This document shows positions 34,180 to 46,559 of a stretch of 64,000 nt of DNA, piece by piece; the stretch's first letter is position 1; the number at the start of each line of letters is the position of its first letter. Where the stretch lies: assembly GCF_949987535.1 (NCBI RefSeq), contig NC_080074.1, positions 38,237,641-38,301,640 on the forward strand, read 5' to 3'. The position numbers and the translations under genes are program-made. Source of the DNA: Balaenoptera acutorostrata (lineage: Eukaryota > Chordata > Mammalia > Artiodactyla > Balaenopteridae). The notes under the pieces are model-generated. The model searched no databases. It was not told the origin of the DNA and was given only the letters and a program-made list of their open reading frames with translations.

Positions 34180-34320
34180 ATTGTCTTTGTCATTCTCATG
34201 CCCTACTAGACTGTGAACTCTTTGAAAGCTGTGACCTTGACTTATTCATCATCATGCTCTCTGTGTCCAGCACAGTGCCTCAGTCATAACAGACGCTCAG
34301 TCATTCTCATTTGAAGGAAT
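34180..34320 (+). mobile_element. L2 LINE 3' end, sense
   Basis: 'tagactgtgaactctttgaa' then 'gtccagcacagtgcctcagt' is the L2 3' terminal region. Confidence 0.75.
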
Positions 34321-35089
34321 TAATTGTGTGGCTCAGGGAAAATTCAGATTTGGGCTGGACTATGCTCGCAGTAAGAGTGTAGATATTTTCCTTTATTAAA
34401 AATTTTTAAAGAATGACTAAATAGGGCTCTTTCTGGCTTCCACAAGAAAGACGATTTATTGGTTGTGTGTGTTTCTTGCTTCTTCTCTGCCTCCCCGGAA
34501 ATTTACCCTGTAAAGTTGCCAAGGAAACACTAACAGCTTAAGCCTGGTAGAGCAGGAAGATGCCTCATTAATAAACTCAGCTTCATTATTTGGATGCTTG
34601 CCTCAAGGAGCTGGTGTTCTGGGATGAAAGATTGTTTCCATTAAGGCTTATGTAAAAAACTGAATGATTTTTTAAAAGAAATTTTGTTTTCTGACTGTTA
34701 ATCATTGCCAGTGCTATGTACCTACACACTATGAAATGTTACATAAAAATAAACATTATTGATTTTTAGTTTAATGTATTTGAACTGTTTATTAATGCTC
34801 AGCACATATGTTATATAAAGTTATCAAGCATGGATTTATTTATTGTGCAATAATTAGGGTATCAGGTTTTTAATTTGAAGTATTGACAGTATTTCACCAG
34901 AAGATAAATTTAATGTATTGTTTATTATCTATTAAATCATTTTGTGTATTTTCCTTCTTATGAACTAGAAACTCTGGGATATATAGAAATATATTGTCTC
35001 AAGATAATATAGAGTTGAGTGTCTTTTTTAAGGAGGATATCTCATTAGTGGTGTATAATGGAAAAAAATGTACACTGTGCTTGGGGTTA
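34321..35089. other. Single-copy-looking sequence
   Basis: A less AT-biased block at about 34,430-34,640 is followed by an AT-rich stretch. No exon, repeat or RNA was recognised. The first block would be a candidate for conserved noncoding sequence only if alignments show it. Confidence 0.4.
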
Positions 35090-35420
35090 TAACACCCAGG
35101 ATTTCAAGGCTTCTTTGGAGCATTTACCGGCTGTGTGATCTTGGGCAAGTCATTCATTAACTTGTTCATTCAGGCATTCGAAAAAGATTTGATGTACAGA
35201 CACTATTACCTTGAGCCATGCTTTCAAAGTGATACATGTATACAACAATTAGAAATACTTCATCATTTGTATACTCTGAGACTTGGCTTTTTTAGGTATA
35301 AAATTATATTACCTGCTTTACTCATTCAGTCAGTCATTCATCCATTCAAAAAGTACTTGTTGAGCTCCACATGCAGCCAACTGCTCTAGAGGCTGATGAG
35401 TGGCGCTCATCCCTTGCTGG
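35090..35420. mobile_element. MIR core (sense) and short L2 3' end (antisense)
   Basis: 'ggctgtgtgatcttgggcaa' at about 35,128-35,147 is a MIR core. 'cattcatccattcaaaaagt' then 'acttgttgagctccacatgc' at about 35,335-35,380 resembles an inverted L2 3' end. The 84-codon frame 35,135-35,389 spans both and is not a gene. Confidence 0.55.
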
Positions 35421-35639
35421 ACTCCTGACAACATTGTTCTTTTACCTTACTCCTTTGGGCTTGGAGTGGTTATTATGACTTTCCGTCAGTCTCCATGCTT
35501 CACATTCCGCTGGATCCATTAAACCCTCCATACCTCTATAAAATATCCTCTGATTAAATGCTCTTTTACATTGTTTTTGAGTTAGCCTTTTGTTTCTGGG
35601 TAGAACCTTCACTGATTTAGACAGTTAGTTATATTTGGC

Positions 35640-36530
35640 TTGTTTTTTGCACAGCAATGGAGCCAGTGTGGCTGGGTGGCATGAGAAAGAAGGATATGGC
35701 AAAAGACAAGATCAGTGAGGTGGGCAAAGCCAGATCATCACAGGGCTTGCATGACATAGTAATAAGTTTGTATTTTGTTGTAAGATTAGTGGGAAACCAT
35801 GGAGGGATTTGGATCATGGGAGTAATCTGATCTAATGTGCATTTTAAATAGATAGCTCTGACTGCAGTGTGGAGAATATATGAGGAATGAGGATACAAGA
35901 ACAGATGCAGGGACAACAGTTAGGAAGATCATTATTTAGCCCAAGGGAGAATATTGTTGATTTGGTCCACGGGATCAGGTTGGTAGTAATGCAGGTAGTA
36001 AGAAATGGTCTAATTCAAGCCATATTTTAAAGATAGAATTGGCAGGATTTGCTGATGGATTTGGACCTAAGAAACTGGGTAAATGGTGATGTCAAGATGG
36101 ACAGTACTGGGACAGAAACCTAATTTGGGGGAAGGTTTGAGGTGAGAATCAAGTTTGATTTTGCATTAAGTTTTAGATAACTGTAATACACCCAAGTGGA
36201 GGTTGTACGCAGTGTAAATCTCTGAGGATAAAAGGAATCCAGAATTCATTAGCATACATGGTACTTAAAGCCATGGTACTAAATAAAATTACACAGAGGG
36301 TGAAACTCAATGGATACTAAGACCAGAAAAAGTATTTCAAGAAGGGTGGAGTGGTTAACTGTGTCAAATGTGGCTTAGAGACAAGAAAAATGATGATGAA
36401 CCTTGACAGTTGATTCAGCTAATTAGATGTCATTGGCAGCCTTGATAAGAGGGGTAACAGTGACGTAGTGGGGACAAAAGCCTGCATCGAAAGAGAATGG
36501 AACGTGAGGGACATTTGGGAGGAATTTTTC
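35640..36530 (-). mobile_element. L2 LINE, antisense, about 0.9 kb
   Basis: 'ccagatcatcacagggcttg', 'gggaaaccatggagggattt', 'ctctgactgcagtgtggaga' and 'ggcaggatttgctgatggat' follow antisense L2 reverse-transcriptase sequence in order. The minus-strand frame 35,629-35,916 is relic translation. Frameshifts and stops abound. Confidence 0.8.
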
Positions 36531-36715
36531 CATAAAAGGGATGAGAGAAATGCTTAATTTGGATATTTTGAATATATGAATTTTGTAAACTTCTCTACAA
36601 ACATAAAATACCTCATCATATTTTTAAAGACCTTGAAACAAATTTTAAATATAATAATTCAGTAAATATGGTTGATGTTTTACTATTTTATATTGATTTC
36701 ACTATACTAATATAT

Positions 36716-37079
36716 ATATATATATTTTTTTTTTTATAAATTTATTTATTTATTTATTTGGCTGTGTTGGGTCTTCGTTGCTGCACGCGGGCTTTCTCTA
36801 GTTGCAGCGAGTGGGGGCTACTCTTCTTTGTGGTGCACGGGCTTCTCATTGCGGTGGCTTCTCTTGTTGCGGAGCATGGGCTCCAGGCGCGTGGGCTTCA
36901 GTAGTTGTGGCACGTGGGCTCAGTAGTTGTGGCTCGCGGGCTCTAGAGCACAGACTCAGTAGTTATGGCACACGGGCTTAGTTGCTCTGCAGCATGTGGG
37001 ATCTTCCCAGACCAGGGCTCGAACCCGTGTCCCCTTCATTGGCAGGTGGATTCTTAACCACTGCACCACCAGGGAAGTC
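36716..37079 (-). mobile_element. CHR-type SINE, antisense (long-body), with TSD
   Basis: The reverse-complement CHR SINE has poly(T)/(ATTT)n at the left and ends 'accagggaagt'. CTATACTAATATAT flanks it at 36,702-36,715 and 37,080-37,093. A (TA)n expansion at the left junction blurs the exact tail boundary. It shares the 'gttgcagcgagtgggggc' body with the copies at 8.1 and 8.8 kb. Confidence 0.93.
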
Positions 37080-37093
37080 CTATACTAATATAT

Positions 37094-38317
37094 TTTTGAT
37101 AGATTGTTTAGTGCATAAAAATGTACTCTATATTGAAATATAATCACTTTCTCTGAAGATATTCTAAAATAATTGCAGATTACAAATATGCATAAATCAA
37201 ATTTCAAAATACTCATAGCTGGTAACAATATTGTAATGCTTTAAGTATTTTCATATTATATAAAGTGATTCTGTAGAAGAGTAGTACTTGAAAACTTGAT
37301 ATTAACTTTAAATGTAACTATTAGGTTTTAAGATATTCTGGGTCTGATGGCATGTGCAATGTTAGATTCAACTGACTGTTTAGAATTTTCTATTCTTCAT
37401 TTTTAATGTATTTGATACCCAAGCTACCTTAACATCTTTTCCTTGACCGTAACTGGCTGATCCTACTCTTCAGGAATAAAAATAAGGATCCAGCAATAGT
37501 CCTGAGTGAAACCTCAACTTCTAATATCCTCCTTTTTCCCACCTCCACACAGAGGAAGCAAGATTTACAACATCTGAACTTAATGATCTGCAGGGAAAAC
37601 CACATGATTAATCCCTATAGCTCCATCATTCAAATTGTCTGTCAAGGGAAAAATATGTCAACTTTTAGAGCAAGGGAAAAAGGTGCAGATGGGCAACCAA
37701 CAGCATCAGTGCAGCACAAAGTAGAGTTTATTTTAAACCTGGGTGGAGGTGATACCCATGCTCCAGGCTGCCTTCAAATCTCACTCTGCTTAGAGCTCTG
37801 ACACTGACTGCTCCACTCCATCTGTGGCTCGCCCTTCCCGAGCCTTAAGACTTCTGATTCATGGGTCAGCCTTGAATTACCAGGTTTCCATCTCAGAAGC
37901 AGGGTTTTCCCATATTAAAAGAGACTGACTCTCTACAGCTTGTGTCAAGGACTGCTAATAACCTCGCTCAGGTATTTGACACCTTGGAGAGGGAAGTGAA
38001 ACTTCCATTACCTGAATTTTCTTTTTAAGAAGTGAATTGGATTCCATAATTAATAGATCCTAGTTTATTTGGTTCTGTGTAGATAACAGCAGCCCGTATA
38101 AAGGAGGCTATATAATGCTGATATTAAGCAGCAAGCCGTCCCTGAGCAGCAGCACGTGGGCAGGTGCCAGGTTGGCTTGCCACACTTCTGTAGATTTGAC
38201 TGGGAAGGAGACAATGAGTCCAAATGGATTGAAAGACTATATTACATATACAGCATAAACAAAGTCTCCGTGGTGTCAGCTTTCCACACCCCTAGAAGGG
38301 CCAGGACTAGGGTGAGA
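37094..38317. other. Single-copy-looking sequence, GC-richer after 37.5 kb
   Basis: 37,500-38,000 is less AT-rich than its surroundings but has no confirmed exon. Two TATA-like motifs (gtataaagg and ctatataatg) and a CACGTG E-box lie at about 38,096-38,158. The frames 37,583-37,801 and 38,156-38,347 show no recognisable protein. Confidence 0.4.
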
Positions 38318-38520
38318 CAAGTAAGGTACTTAGGGCACAAAGTTTAAGGAGTCATTCGCTCTCAGGATTGTACAAATGTCAGCTTGTTTTTGCAGATGTC
38401 TAAGAATGAGGTGCCTAGGGTATAACATTTAAGGAGGCACTCACTCTCAGGATCCTGCAAGGGCAGGATCAGCACCTGTATGACCCTCAAAATGAGTGCC
38501 TCCTTAAATTTTGCACCTTA
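38318..38520. mobile_element. Palindromic element with partial direct copy, probably an old DNA transposon
   Basis: Inverted arms at about 38,413-38,452 and 38,482-38,520 pair through the shared core TTTAAGGAGGCACTCA. A related half-copy ('tttaaggagtcattcgctct') lies in direct orientation at about 38,343-38,375. The arrangement resembles a hAT-like MITE next to a fragment of the same family. I cannot name the family. Confidence 0.5.
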
Positions 38521-38934
38521 GTCACATCAGTAGCCTAAATCTAATCCTGGACGTGGTCGCTAGGCCCACAGGACAACACTAAATTGGATGAGCCAGATGA
38601 CAGACAACAAGAGTGGCAGGCTGCTCTGTTGGGGAGGAGCCCACTCCATATCGCACCTTAGCAGTTTTATAGCCTGCAGATGGATCTGAGGATGGGGGAG
38701 ATGAGTGCAGTGGAAAGTTCCATGCCTCATTGGTGCCAGGGAGGAGAATGAGAAACAGCCACGTGTAAGGTCTTCATGACTTGCTTACCTTGTCATGTTC
38801 CTGGGAGGTCCACAGGATATTCCACCAAGACATGGGCCAGCCTAAGGTTAGCCTTGCCTACATGGCCCACGTAGATATGTGCAAGGTCACCAGGATGCCA
38901 GGATAAAGCTGTCCTCCTACAACTGGTATTAAAA
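38521..38934. other. GC-richer sequence, nothing recognised
   Basis: It may be the remainder of the element to its left or single-copy sequence. No frame or splice pair is convincing. Confidence 0.4.
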
Positions 38935-39150
38935 ACACAGGTTTGGAGTCAAACAAATATATTTTGTAACCCCACTTCTTAATAGCTGTGTGATATTGGG
39001 TAAGTTATATAAACCTTTTAGCCTAAGTGAGAAAAGAAATAACTACTTTATAAGGCTCTTATAACTACCCTATAAAACTGTTTATAAAGCATTTAAAGAG
39101 TGCCTGCATGTAGTAAATGTTCTGTAAGTAGTTATTATTTTATTAGCTAT
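38935..39150 (+). mobile_element. MIR SINE, sense
   Basis: 'agctgtgtgatattgggtaa' is the core, preceded by the acceptor-like 'ggtttggagtcaaac' and followed by 'gtgcctgcatgtagtaaatg'. Confidence 0.8.
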
Positions 39151-40529
39151 TAAATCTAAATGAATATGGTGTACAACATAGTTTTAAAAAATTCCATAAC
39201 GTAGTAAAAAAAATCAAAGTTTGTTTTGAATGTTTTAATCAAACAAATAACATTATTACAATAGTAAGTTTAAAAACTATCTAGGAAATCAATGTTTTTA
39301 CTTTTTAGTGTCTCCCTTTTTGTTATCTATATAAAAATACATGTAAATAACAAGATAGACAAATTTGTCAAAGATTTAAGTTATATTTTGTAGATAAGAT
39401 ATTCAACAACCATCAGAAAGACTGACTCACTTTCAACTGTTTTCATAGTTTCTCAAGGGATTTATTTCACCTATTAATTTTACAACATAAATGCATTCAT
39501 GCACACTTATGCTTGTTATTCACACCTGAAAATTTTTTTTGCATCAAGTGATAGATAAGCCATGTTTAACTTGGGCATCTATCCAAGTAGGACACTGTCT
39601 CTCAACTTACACTCAAAATAGAAAATAAGATCAAAAAAAAGTTTTTTTAATTAAAAGAATAAACAGAATAAAAGAATATATCTGTATTCTCTTTAGAGCC
39701 ATGAGTTCATAATTTGCTTTAATTCAACATGTTAAAAACAGAAATACCAATGCCTTTGCCATTCATCTTCAAAATTCTATTGTTGCTTTAGTTTTTTTCA
39801 AGACCATGACTATCATGAAAACTTTAAAATTTTACAGATCGGAGCATTGGCCCAACTTTTCTACAATGGCAAGAAATCATCATGGTAGAACTTTTAATTA
39901 ACAAGATGACAAAATACCTCAACTAAATTGCTAAAATATTTTTTCTCTGAATTAATTTCCCTATTATCTCTCTGATAATGTCATCAGAAATTCTATTGTT
40001 AATATAATTTATATGCCTTTCTATGAATAACAAAGGTATTAACTCAAGATATACTTAACACTTTTTTTTTTTTTCTTTTCATTTAAAATGTGCTTGGAAG
40101 AAACCTTTCATGTGAATAGAACTTTGTTTTTAGTCATGGTCATAACAGGAGTATTATCAAAAAGTGCAAAGGGCTGTGTGTTTTATTTTCTGTTAATCTA
40201 ACACTCTAGCCATTTTATTACCATTTTATTTCACTCCATGAAATTCTAAAACAATTTTTAAATTATATTTTATCTTTGGATTCAAAAGGAATGCTAATTT
40301 TGTTTGCCAATTTATAAATATGTTTCATGCTTAATTTTATTGTATACTGACATGATTTACTTAGATAACAATAGAAATGTTAAAAATCACGTAAGATCAA
40401 ATAATTTAGATGATTTGATTGTTTATGGTATGTGTGGTGTTGGAATAAAGAATTTCAATAGGATGGAGAGGGAGGGCCTTTTCAAAATAGACTTTATATT
40501 GCAGACGTATTAATTAGGATCTTCTAGTG
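39151..40529. other. AT-rich single-copy-looking sequence
   Basis: No repeats or exons were recognised. A T12-14 run lies near 40,063-40,076. The frame 40,304-40,513 lacks motifs. Confidence 0.5.
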
Positions 40530-40760
40530 TTTGGGAGCCAGAAACTTATCTTAAAGTTGCAGGCAGGGAGAACATCCAGTTTCAAACATTGCTCAAATGA
40601 TAGTATCAAGGACTTAGACACTCCCATTATATCTTATAGAATCCATATTGCCTTAATTCTCTGGCAGGCCCCTGCAACATTTGAAGCAATTTCTACAAGC
40701 CTCTTTTAGAACTAGAATGGGGAGGGAAGAAGTTCCTCAAAGGGACTGGGTAGGAAAAAA
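40530..40760 (+). repeat. Old interspersed repeat, family not assigned
   Basis: 'gatagtatcaaggacttaga' and 'ttctctggcaggcccctg' look like a further-along fragment of the same old repeat seen at 1,490-1,960. Name not safely recalled. Frames across it are not genes. Confidence 0.3.
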
Positions 40761-42155
40761 TATTATATACAATATATGCATTACGAAGAAGACAGTAAGT
40801 TTCTTGGCAAGCATTCTTGTGGTTGCCTTATCATTCATGGCCCTTAATAAAATATGCATGCAGAAGTTCATCACTCATCGAGTTCCTGTTCAAAGTCAGC
40901 TCCTTCAGATGGAAACTTTCACCACACCATCCCTTCCTTCTTCTCTGCCCTGCCTTTAATGTTTCCTTCACATGCTCATTAGAGTCCCATATTTATTGTT
41001 AAGATTCTCCATTTTTGAGATACCAGTGAAATGATGTAATTGAGTCCCAAGTGAATTAGTAACATGTATTCTTAATGATATCCAGGTGTTGGCTGTTTCT
41101 CTGATCATAGATATTTAAATTTCTTTTCCTTCTATCTTCACTGAATTATCTTTCTTTCATCTTTGATTTCTTACTGCAATACATTTCCCCAGGTTCCTCA
41201 AACCTATCCATTCAACTAGATGCAAACAGATAACAAGTGACCAGGGTCACAAGAAAGAAACTTTTTAGCAAAAACTGTAACTTATCAATTTAACCCCAAA
41301 CTCCTATTCATCTACCTATGAGCAGACAGTTTTTTTGTTGTTGTTGTTTTGTTTTTTTCATTTGGGAGGAGTGGGGGGATGGTTTAAAAATTAAAACAGT
41401 TGCAAACATTAAAGTCCTGAGAGATTTTACTTAAAAACCTAAAATTCTAGCTACTTTTGAAAAAGCCATATGATTAGTAACCCTGTGACCAAAGCCGTAC
41501 AACTGATAAGGCTGAGCTCTAGTTGTTCCTAAAACAGCGCACTTGCTCTCGAGTTTGTCACAGCATCACCCATTTCTTCATTTGTGATACCCTTGTCAAT
41601 TGTAATCATTTCTCAGGCATGATCTACTGTGGTTACCGATTTAAGATTAGAAATCAATCCTTATAAAAGAATAGCTAATCTGTCCATATCTGTTTGTATT
41701 TTCATCTTCTATGTATAGTAATAGAGTGAACTGTAGATAATTAGATTTTTTTGGAGTTTAAGCATTTTCCATGGGTTCAATATTTGCAAATAATATGTTA
41801 AATTGCAGTTTCATTAAATTTTCTTTTTTCTATTCTGCCGTCACTTCAGCTTCTTAGAGAATGAAACATCTGCTTTCCCACCTAGAGCCATTTTCTTTAC
41901 ATATTTCAAGAATAATTAGTCTGTTTGTATTTTTTTCTATTTACAGATTATACAGAGTTGGAGAAAATATCTAGATTTTTAGATACGACAATTGGTATAT
42001 ATAGCATTACAGTGTGTAAGATTGTCTCAAAACAAAAAAAAAAATATAGCTGAGTGCCCTAACTTTGTAGCTAAAGAAAATATTACACTGTGGGACTGGG
42101 AAATTCTCCATGCTGTTGAGTAGCATTTTACAATCGACACCTCTCCCCTTTTCAG
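40761..42155. other. Single-copy-looking sequence (possible intron)
   Basis: No repeats were recognised. The pyrimidine-rich end at 42,136-42,155 is the candidate acceptor of the next feature. The overlapping frames at 40,681-41,002 have no motif. Confidence 0.45.
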
Positions 42156-42209
42156 GATATCGAATCCCTAACAGGAGGGCTGACTGGTTCTAAGGGGGCT
42201 GATCCACCG
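42156..42209 (+). CDS. Candidate internal coding exon, 54 bp, gene unknown
   Basis: A strong acceptor (polypyrimidine 'ctctccccttttcag') and a near-consensus donor (CCG|gtaagt) bound 54 bases. Only frame 0 is open, reading DIESLTGGLTGSKGADPP; both other frames hit stops. Length divisible by three and the surrounding repeat-free sequence fit a small, possibly alternatively used exon. I do not recognise the protein. The segment could be a chance splice-site pair. The next phase-compatible candidate lies 10 kb downstream at 52,304. Confidence 0.4.
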
Positions 42210-43940
42210 GTAAGTTAGATTCTTCATTAAATTTAACTATTGACGAAATGAATTATGTACATACCAGATCATCAGAGTTACTTGTATACAATTTGTCATA
42301 CAGGTAACTTTTTGAAATAGTTTCTTTCAAAACTTTATAGCTATTGCTGTAACTAATACAAAAATGTGAACTTGCTCTGAGGTGTCATTTAGTGTTTTAA
42401 AAAGTTTTAATACTCATAAAATTCATCTCCATACATTGATTCTAAAAATAAGAATAAAAGCTTCATTAGTACGTGTAAACATCTTATGTCCTACTAATGG
42501 GCTACAAAAAAAGTTAAAACTTTTTGGAACTTGAGAGTTTACCATTGTAAATAAGTGTATGATTTCAGTTGCAATATACTTTCTAGTTACTGAGAAAAAA
42601 TTATTTTAGCCCATTTTTTTCGCAGTATTGATTCTTGATATTGCTGTTTCTTTCCTGCTTTACCCAGGAAGCTTCTAGAAAATTGGAGAAAGTGCTTGAA
42701 AGTTTTAAAAGATTGTCATTTTTAGGCAATAACAAGAGATTGATAATCTAGTATTGGAACATTGTAGTCCTTTCTGTGATGTCTGATTTCAGAAAACATT
42801 GAGTAAAACAACATTCCTGTGATTTCACACTTGAGGCACAAACATGAATTCATGGTGTATATCTAAAGTAATAAAATTCAATTTATTTCAACAAACAGCC
42901 AATGCATAAATTTGTATCACTGCTTGCTTTTCACTTAGCACTGTGAGGTTTAATGTGGAACACACAGAATCCTGTGTTGTCAATTTTTAGCTATACTTCA
43001 TCTAGGCATCTAGCTGAAGTATATAATTACTTTAAGACACCACTGAAATGTTAAAAAGATAACTTTCAATTGTAGCTCTTTCTCTCACTCTCATGTGTCT
43101 CATGATGTTGTCTAATCTTCATAATGCTCCTAAAGTAGGCTAAACAACATATTTTAGTCCTTTCCCTTCCTTTTATTTTCATTGTCTAAATTTATGCAGG
43201 GAAAAAAATGTACTGTCTTCAGATAGCTGCTTATATTTAGTCCCTGAACCTATTATATTGCAGCATAAGGCAAGATGAAATGTAAGTCAGTGTAGTAGTG
43301 TAGGTGACTGCTTATGTGATGTAATTTCATCCTGCTGCTTCTTGTTATGTTTGTGCATAGCATTCAACCTTTATTAGAAGAATAAATCCATTTCCTTTAA
43401 AATACCTCCCTCACTGTTCACTGATTCCTGAAAGAATTCTGCGATTAGAGATAGGTTGGTTTTAAGAGGATTTGTCCCTTGTTCAAAACTAAACTAAACA
43501 CCTCTCTTCTGCATGTGACCATAAAACTCTTACCTGCTATTTACATGTTAAAATAAATTAGTTTATCATATCCTTTCAAGAAAGCAAGTTTCTAAACATG
43601 GAAGATTGAGTCAGCATAAATCCTAGTTACTGAAAGAAGCCCCTTACAGGGGAAAAAGGTCACAGAAAGGAAAAATGGTGACCTAAAGGCAAACTTAATC
43701 AACTTCATTCCCAAAAGCTAAAAGTGAACTGTATATTTGTATTTTTATACTACATATATGTATGTCTTTTTTTCTTTGGACATAATTTATAATATTATGA
43801 AGATATAGGTCCTCTCTTGGCCATCCCTTACCATGATGATGGGTATTTTATACTGCTACCTACATTTTCTGAAATTCAATGATAGTGCTTACTTTATAAC
43901 TTTTTGTAGAGTGGAAAACATCACACAAATGTCAGAGTAC
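42210..43940. other. Single-copy-looking AT-rich sequence (possible intron)
   Basis: No repeat family or further exon pair was recognised in 1.7 kb. Confidence 0.45.
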
Positions 43941-43941
43941 A

Positions 43942-44009
43942 TAAATGTATGTATACTGTTAACACCCTAGCTTAGACAATCTAGGGTGTTAACAGTATAC
44001 ATACATTTA
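43942..44009. repeat. Perfect inverted repeat, 29-bp arms, 10-base loop
   Basis: The left arm 43,942-43,970 (starting TAAATGTATGTATACTG, ending AACACCCTAG) and the right arm 43,981-44,009 are exact reverse complements over 29 bases. The loop is cttagacaat. The sequence has no mismatch, which argues for recent origin, gene conversion between arms or selection for pairing. It could be a very small palindromic MITE (the outermost bases are TA on both sides), a miRNA-type hairpin, or a palindromic duplication. I do not recognise the family. Confidence 0.9.
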
Positions 44010-45284
44010 GTGTTTCCCATTGTTAAAGAGATATTGAGAGGATATTACCAAGAGCTAGGTAATAAAATCACTTTTCAATCCTCTATAAAGCTTATATAAA
44101 GTAGTCCAAGTATGAAGGTAAAACGGTAATGGTGTCTAGAGTTGCTTCAGTCATTTAAGAATAAGGCTTTGAATTAAGCTATTGTTTTTGCCCCCAGGTT
44201 AGAAAACTGAAAGTCAGATTAAATTATACATAACCTAAGTCCATTTGAAGTTTCATATTACTTTTTCTTTCTTTAAAAAAAGGCTTTTATAATAGATTAT
44301 CTGAATACTATTATTCATTATCCATTTCTAAAGTTGTGTCTTTTTTATAAATGTTGACAGTGTATTACTAAACCCATTCTATGATGAAATTTTCATTGGT
44401 AAGAAATTCAAGTTCCTATAATTTTTTCTCATTGAACAGAATATATAAAGTGTTGAATGAATGGTCTCTTACAAGGATATGTAGCTGTGGAGTAATTTCT
44501 TTACCAGTATAATAGAAATATCAGATACATCTTTAAATATAAATGGTATATTTAAAAATTGAAAAATTTTCTGTGGGTAGATATAAATATTATTTCTGAA
44601 GCATTAGAAAAAAGTGAATTTTGCATTTTTTTCAGATAGTAAGCATGTATAAAAAGTTGTGTCAAATTTGCAAATGTCATTATAAATAACTTTGCATATC
44701 TGGTAAGAATAAATTTGAGTAACTCCAGGAGTATAGTTTGCATTAATATTTTTAACAATAAATGTTAAATAGGTTTTTTGAAAATTCAAGAAGTCTCAGT
44801 TTTAATGCTAATAATGAAAGAGAGAATCACTCATTCATTATTTTCAGGGGCAATTCAAGAGTTTTATAATGGCTTTCTTCTGAAAAGAATTTCAAAAAGT
44901 ATGTTTTTAAATTTGTAAACTGGAAATCAGTTGCTGCTGCAGATTTTTCTAAATCACATAGTTATCTTAGAAAATAAACCCTTCTATCATTAAGAAAAAT
45001 ATTGTCCCTTATGTTAACTTAAAATTGTCTTTGAAAATTTGTATCAAAGATATTCTACATTCTGCATATATTTTTCATTCACAAAAATTAGATCACAGAT
45101 TAACCTCCAGTGTAAAAACATAGCATATATTTACATATAAAAATAAAAATAAGGAAATAGATAATTAAAATCTAAAGGGTAAAATATCATTATTAAGTGC
45201 TTTTTTTAATATACCATTTTGCTATAGTGTTTTAAATTTAAAATATTAACATTATTAAAAATGAAAAGCTTGTGAAATGTAAGG
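44010..45284. other. AT-rich single-copy-looking sequence
   Basis: No repeats, exons or structured elements were recognised. Minus-strand frames at 44,552-44,789 are AT-rich chance frames. Confidence 0.5.
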
Positions 45285-45660
45285 TGTCACGGATATCCCT
45301 CATTATCAAGTTGTCAGGTCATCAGGCCGGCCATTAGGAAGGCCAGGGTAAGGTCTAGGTAACTCAGTTTCTGATAGCCAAGGGGATTTTGGATGCTGAA
45401 AAACAGGTATAAAGCATGAATAGTTATACTGCTATACCAGCTGAACCTGGTATCTGGAGAGCTGTAGATATGCAGGTCCATGTGGTACCAGTAGTGTGAC
45501 AGATCACTGTCCTGTTTTGAGCCCATGAGCCAGTGACATAGAGGTGTTGGCCAACCCTCAGCCTGGAGCCAGGATTTGTCCCAGACTGCGAGCTAGGTCT
45601 AAGTCTGCAGGTGGGATTTAGTAGCTCGGCTGGCTTGGCCACAAAAGTTAAGTTTCATGA
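45285..45660. other. GC-richer block of unknown origin
   Basis: The composition changes sharply from about 30% to near 50% GC and back. The block begins 'ggtgtcacggatatccctc'. Minus-strand frames 45,314-45,642 overlap in two registers with no recognisable domain. It could be an old LTR or retroposed fragment, or conserved sequence. No TSD was found. Confidence 0.35.
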
Positions 45661-46559
45661 TATAGATCCAAGCAGACTAATGTATACAATGAGGGGAGTT
45701 TCTCTGTCATTTGGTTTAAGAAACTTTCTGATTATTTATAAACTGATATAAACTAGCTACTTACTTTCCTATTATTTCTGATTCTTTTTGAGGGTTAATA
45801 TGGACAAAATCTAATAAAGAGTAATGTGGGACAAACCCTAGACTATACGAAACAAATTCCTGAACACACTGGTCAAGTGTCGAAGTGTCTTGATAGTTCA
45901 GAGTTCTATTATCAGTGTTTGAATCAAGTCCACCTCATTGCCTTATCCAGGACTTACAGCAAGAATGCCACTGGGGCTATTCAGTTCCTCCCTTGTTTTT
46001 CTTTCTATTTGTTACCCCGGAGTGATAAGATCTATAAATTTGCTTCCTACACAACTTAGTATTTTAATTGTTCTAAGTTTCCTTTATTCAAATGCTAATG
46101 GTTCTCTTTATTTCTAGAGTGTGATGAATAAGTGAATATGCATCTAATTGGTATCCTTGGGCTTGATATGCACACTGTCCTGAACATTCTCCAGCTCTAT
46201 TAATTCTTTCCCCACTGAGGAAGCAGAATTGTACATTCCATGTTTTTGTACTTTCTGTTCTCATTTTAATGGTCTTCCTGATGGTTCTTAGCAATTTGAG
46301 TAAACACTCCACAGAATTTAAAACAAATTCAATTTCCTGAGGGTGCTATTTAGACCAGGTTATATATTTTTCATCTTGTAGATAGCATTAAAATTTTGAA
46401 GTCTCCAGAACTGATCTTAATTTGATTATTCAAAAAATGCCAATATTCTACTCACTTGCTTCAAAAGATAAGGGAATAAAAAATGTGAGTCTGAATTGTT
46501 ATCTAATTTAATTTCTTTCAGCCTGAATGTTATATTGCTATATTACTAACTTTCATTCT
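45661..46559. other. AT-rich sequence, nothing recognised
   Basis: The frames 45,826-46,059 (+) and 46,088-46,312 (-) lack motifs. No repeat was identified. Confidence 0.45.

Noticed and set aside
45314..45642. Two overlapping minus-strand frames as a gene
   Set aside because: Different registers with no shared domain; treated only as an unexplained GC-richer block.
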